Source: Pedobacter mucosus (GTDB lineage: Bacteria; Bacteroidota; Bacteroidia; Sphingobacteriales; Sphingobacteriaceae). Taken from it: a DNA stretch of 64,000 nt. The position numbers and the translations under genes were made by a program. Below the pieces are notes generated by a model. It saw only the letters and a program-made list of their open reading frames with translations, was not told the origin of the DNA and searched no databases. Below, piece after piece: positions 63,170 through 64,000 of the stretch; the stretch's first letter is position 1; each line of letters begins with the position of its first letter. The DNA is taken from the NCBI RefSeq assembly GCF_022200785.1, contig NZ_CP087585.1, forward strand, positions 1,922,001-1,986,000, read 5' to 3'.

Positions 63170-64000
63170 TAGGCTACTAACTTCTTAAAACTGTTTAAAG
63201 CTTTTTTGCTCATTAACGATTCTTCGGCCTCATAAAAACAATCAGCAAAGGTTGCAGAAGTTTTTATGGTCTTAATTGCTAGAGCAGAATTACATAATAC
63301 TACGTTATTCTGAACATCTGTAGCTTCGCCATTTAAAACATCCATAAATATTTTTGCTGATGATTCTATTGAATTTCCACCTACAATATCCGCGGCAGCA
63401 ACTTTCTCAAAACCCATATCATTTAGCGTTAAAATACTTTCGCCTTTGTTATTAAAAGTTTTAACATCGCAGGTTAGAGAAATTTCATCATAACCTTCCA
63501 ATGCATGTACAATAGTATAATTTTTAGCAGTATCCTGATATAAATAATTGTACAACCGAGCTAATTCTAAACTAAAAACACCCACCATTTGATATTTTGG
63601 CTGTGATGGATTTACCATCGGTCCTAACATGTTAAAAAACGTTTTAATTCCTAATTCTTTACGAATTGGGGCTACAATTTTCATAGCCGGATTGAATAAA
63701 GGCGCATGTAGAAAGCAAATTCCAGCAGTATCTAAATTCCGCTTTAAAACATCTTGATCACTTGTAAAGCTGTAACCTAAATATTCCATAACATTGGATG
63801 AACCGCAGCTGGATGAAACCCCATAATTGCCATGTTTTGCAACCTGATAACCTGCACCAGCAACTACGAAAGAAGAAAGTGTAGATATATTAAAAGTGTC
63901 TTTTCCATCACCACCAGTGCCACAAAGATCAATTAATTCATAGTTAGAGAAATCCGTTTTCAAACATAAATCAAGCATTGCATCTCTGAAACCCTGCAAC
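63169..64000 (-). CDS. trpD: Anthranilate phosphoribosyltransferase (N-terminus cut by window edge)
   Basis: The last 277 or so residues of TrpD, which joins anthranilate and PRPP. The PRPP-binding motif LCGTGGDGKDTFNIST is at the visible start, followed by VAKHGNYGVSSSCGSSN and the hinge PMVNPSQPKYQMVGVF. About 55-60 N-terminal residues are missing beyond position 64000, so this is truncation by the window, not a broken gene. It is coupled to trpF by a one-base overlap. Confidence 0.95.
   Translation of the reverse strand, partial: LQGFRDAMLDLCLKTDFSNYELIDLCGTGGDGKDTFNISTLSSFVVAGAGYQVAKHGNYGVSSSCGSSNVMEYLGYSFTSDQDVLKRNLDTAGICFLHAPLFNPAMKIVAPIRKELGIKTFFNMLGPMVNPSQPKYQMVGVFSLELARLYNYLYQDTAKNYTIVHALEGYDEISLTCDVKTFNNKGESILTLNDMGFEKVAAADIVGGNSIESSAKIFMDVLNGEATDVQNNVVLCNSALAIKTIKTSATFADCFYEAEESLMSKKALNSFKKLVA

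Overview
The window is an A+T-rich, gene-dense stretch of chromosome from a member of the Bacteroidota, most likely a Pedobacter-like Sphingobacteriaceae. This rests on the -7 promoter motif TAnnTTTG ahead of many genes, the scarcity of strong Shine-Dalgarno sites, several TTG starts, the ligase-associated DNA repair cassette, an OstA/LptD-like barrel facing N-acetylmuramoyl-L-alanine amidases and an MCE protein, and many small signal-peptide proteins. The genus is inferred, not proven. I see no prophage, transposase, tRNA, rRNA or CRISPR array.

Layout. 1-8.5 kb: oxidoreductases, a secreted serine hydrolase, a glyoxalase-fold protein, a very large membrane patatin and a small barrel. 8.7-11.8 kb: alaS facing a MerR regulator. 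12-17.7 kb: a tight run of two outer-membrane barrels (the second with a ComEA-like helix-hairpin-helix domain), comEC and an enoyl-CoA hydratase, then a secreted protein and a dipeptidyl-peptidase IV. 20.9-28.5 kb: a satD/DUF3307 pair divergent from a four-gene ligase-associated repair cassette, with three 20-bp operator-like sites spaced exactly 28 bp apart between them. 28.5-34.8 kb (minus): thioredoxin, a ferritin-like protein, a 2-oxoacid dehydrogenase E2, CinA and LptD. 34.9-37.7 kb (plus): tandem amidases and an MlaD-like MCE protein. 37.8-44.7 kb: RNase Z, a STAS protein, purC, phoH, a SAM hydrolase-type protein, mnmA and small genes. 44.8-47.6 kb: xylAB under a promoter overlapped by a LacI-type operator. 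47.9-52.8 kb: a tiny repeat protein (three FDKNTSMG units), a TPR membrane protein, a fatty-acid desaturase and regulators. 52.8-57.6 kb: a DeoR-type regulator divergent from glpD-glpK-glpF. 57.7-60.3 kb: a DnaQ-like exonuclease and a cNMP/CBS/DUF294 protein. 60.3-64 kb (minus): trpD-trpF-trpB-trpA, with trpD cut by the window edge.

The genes group into recognisable modules: sugar and glycerol catabolism, tryptophan synthesis, envelope assembly and cell-wall hydrolysis, DNA repair, and possible DNA uptake. The least explained items are the FDKNTSMG repeat peptide, the patatin whose catalytic Ser and Asp are separated by about ten membrane segments, the 28-bp-periodic operators, and the helix-hairpin-helix barrel next to comEC.
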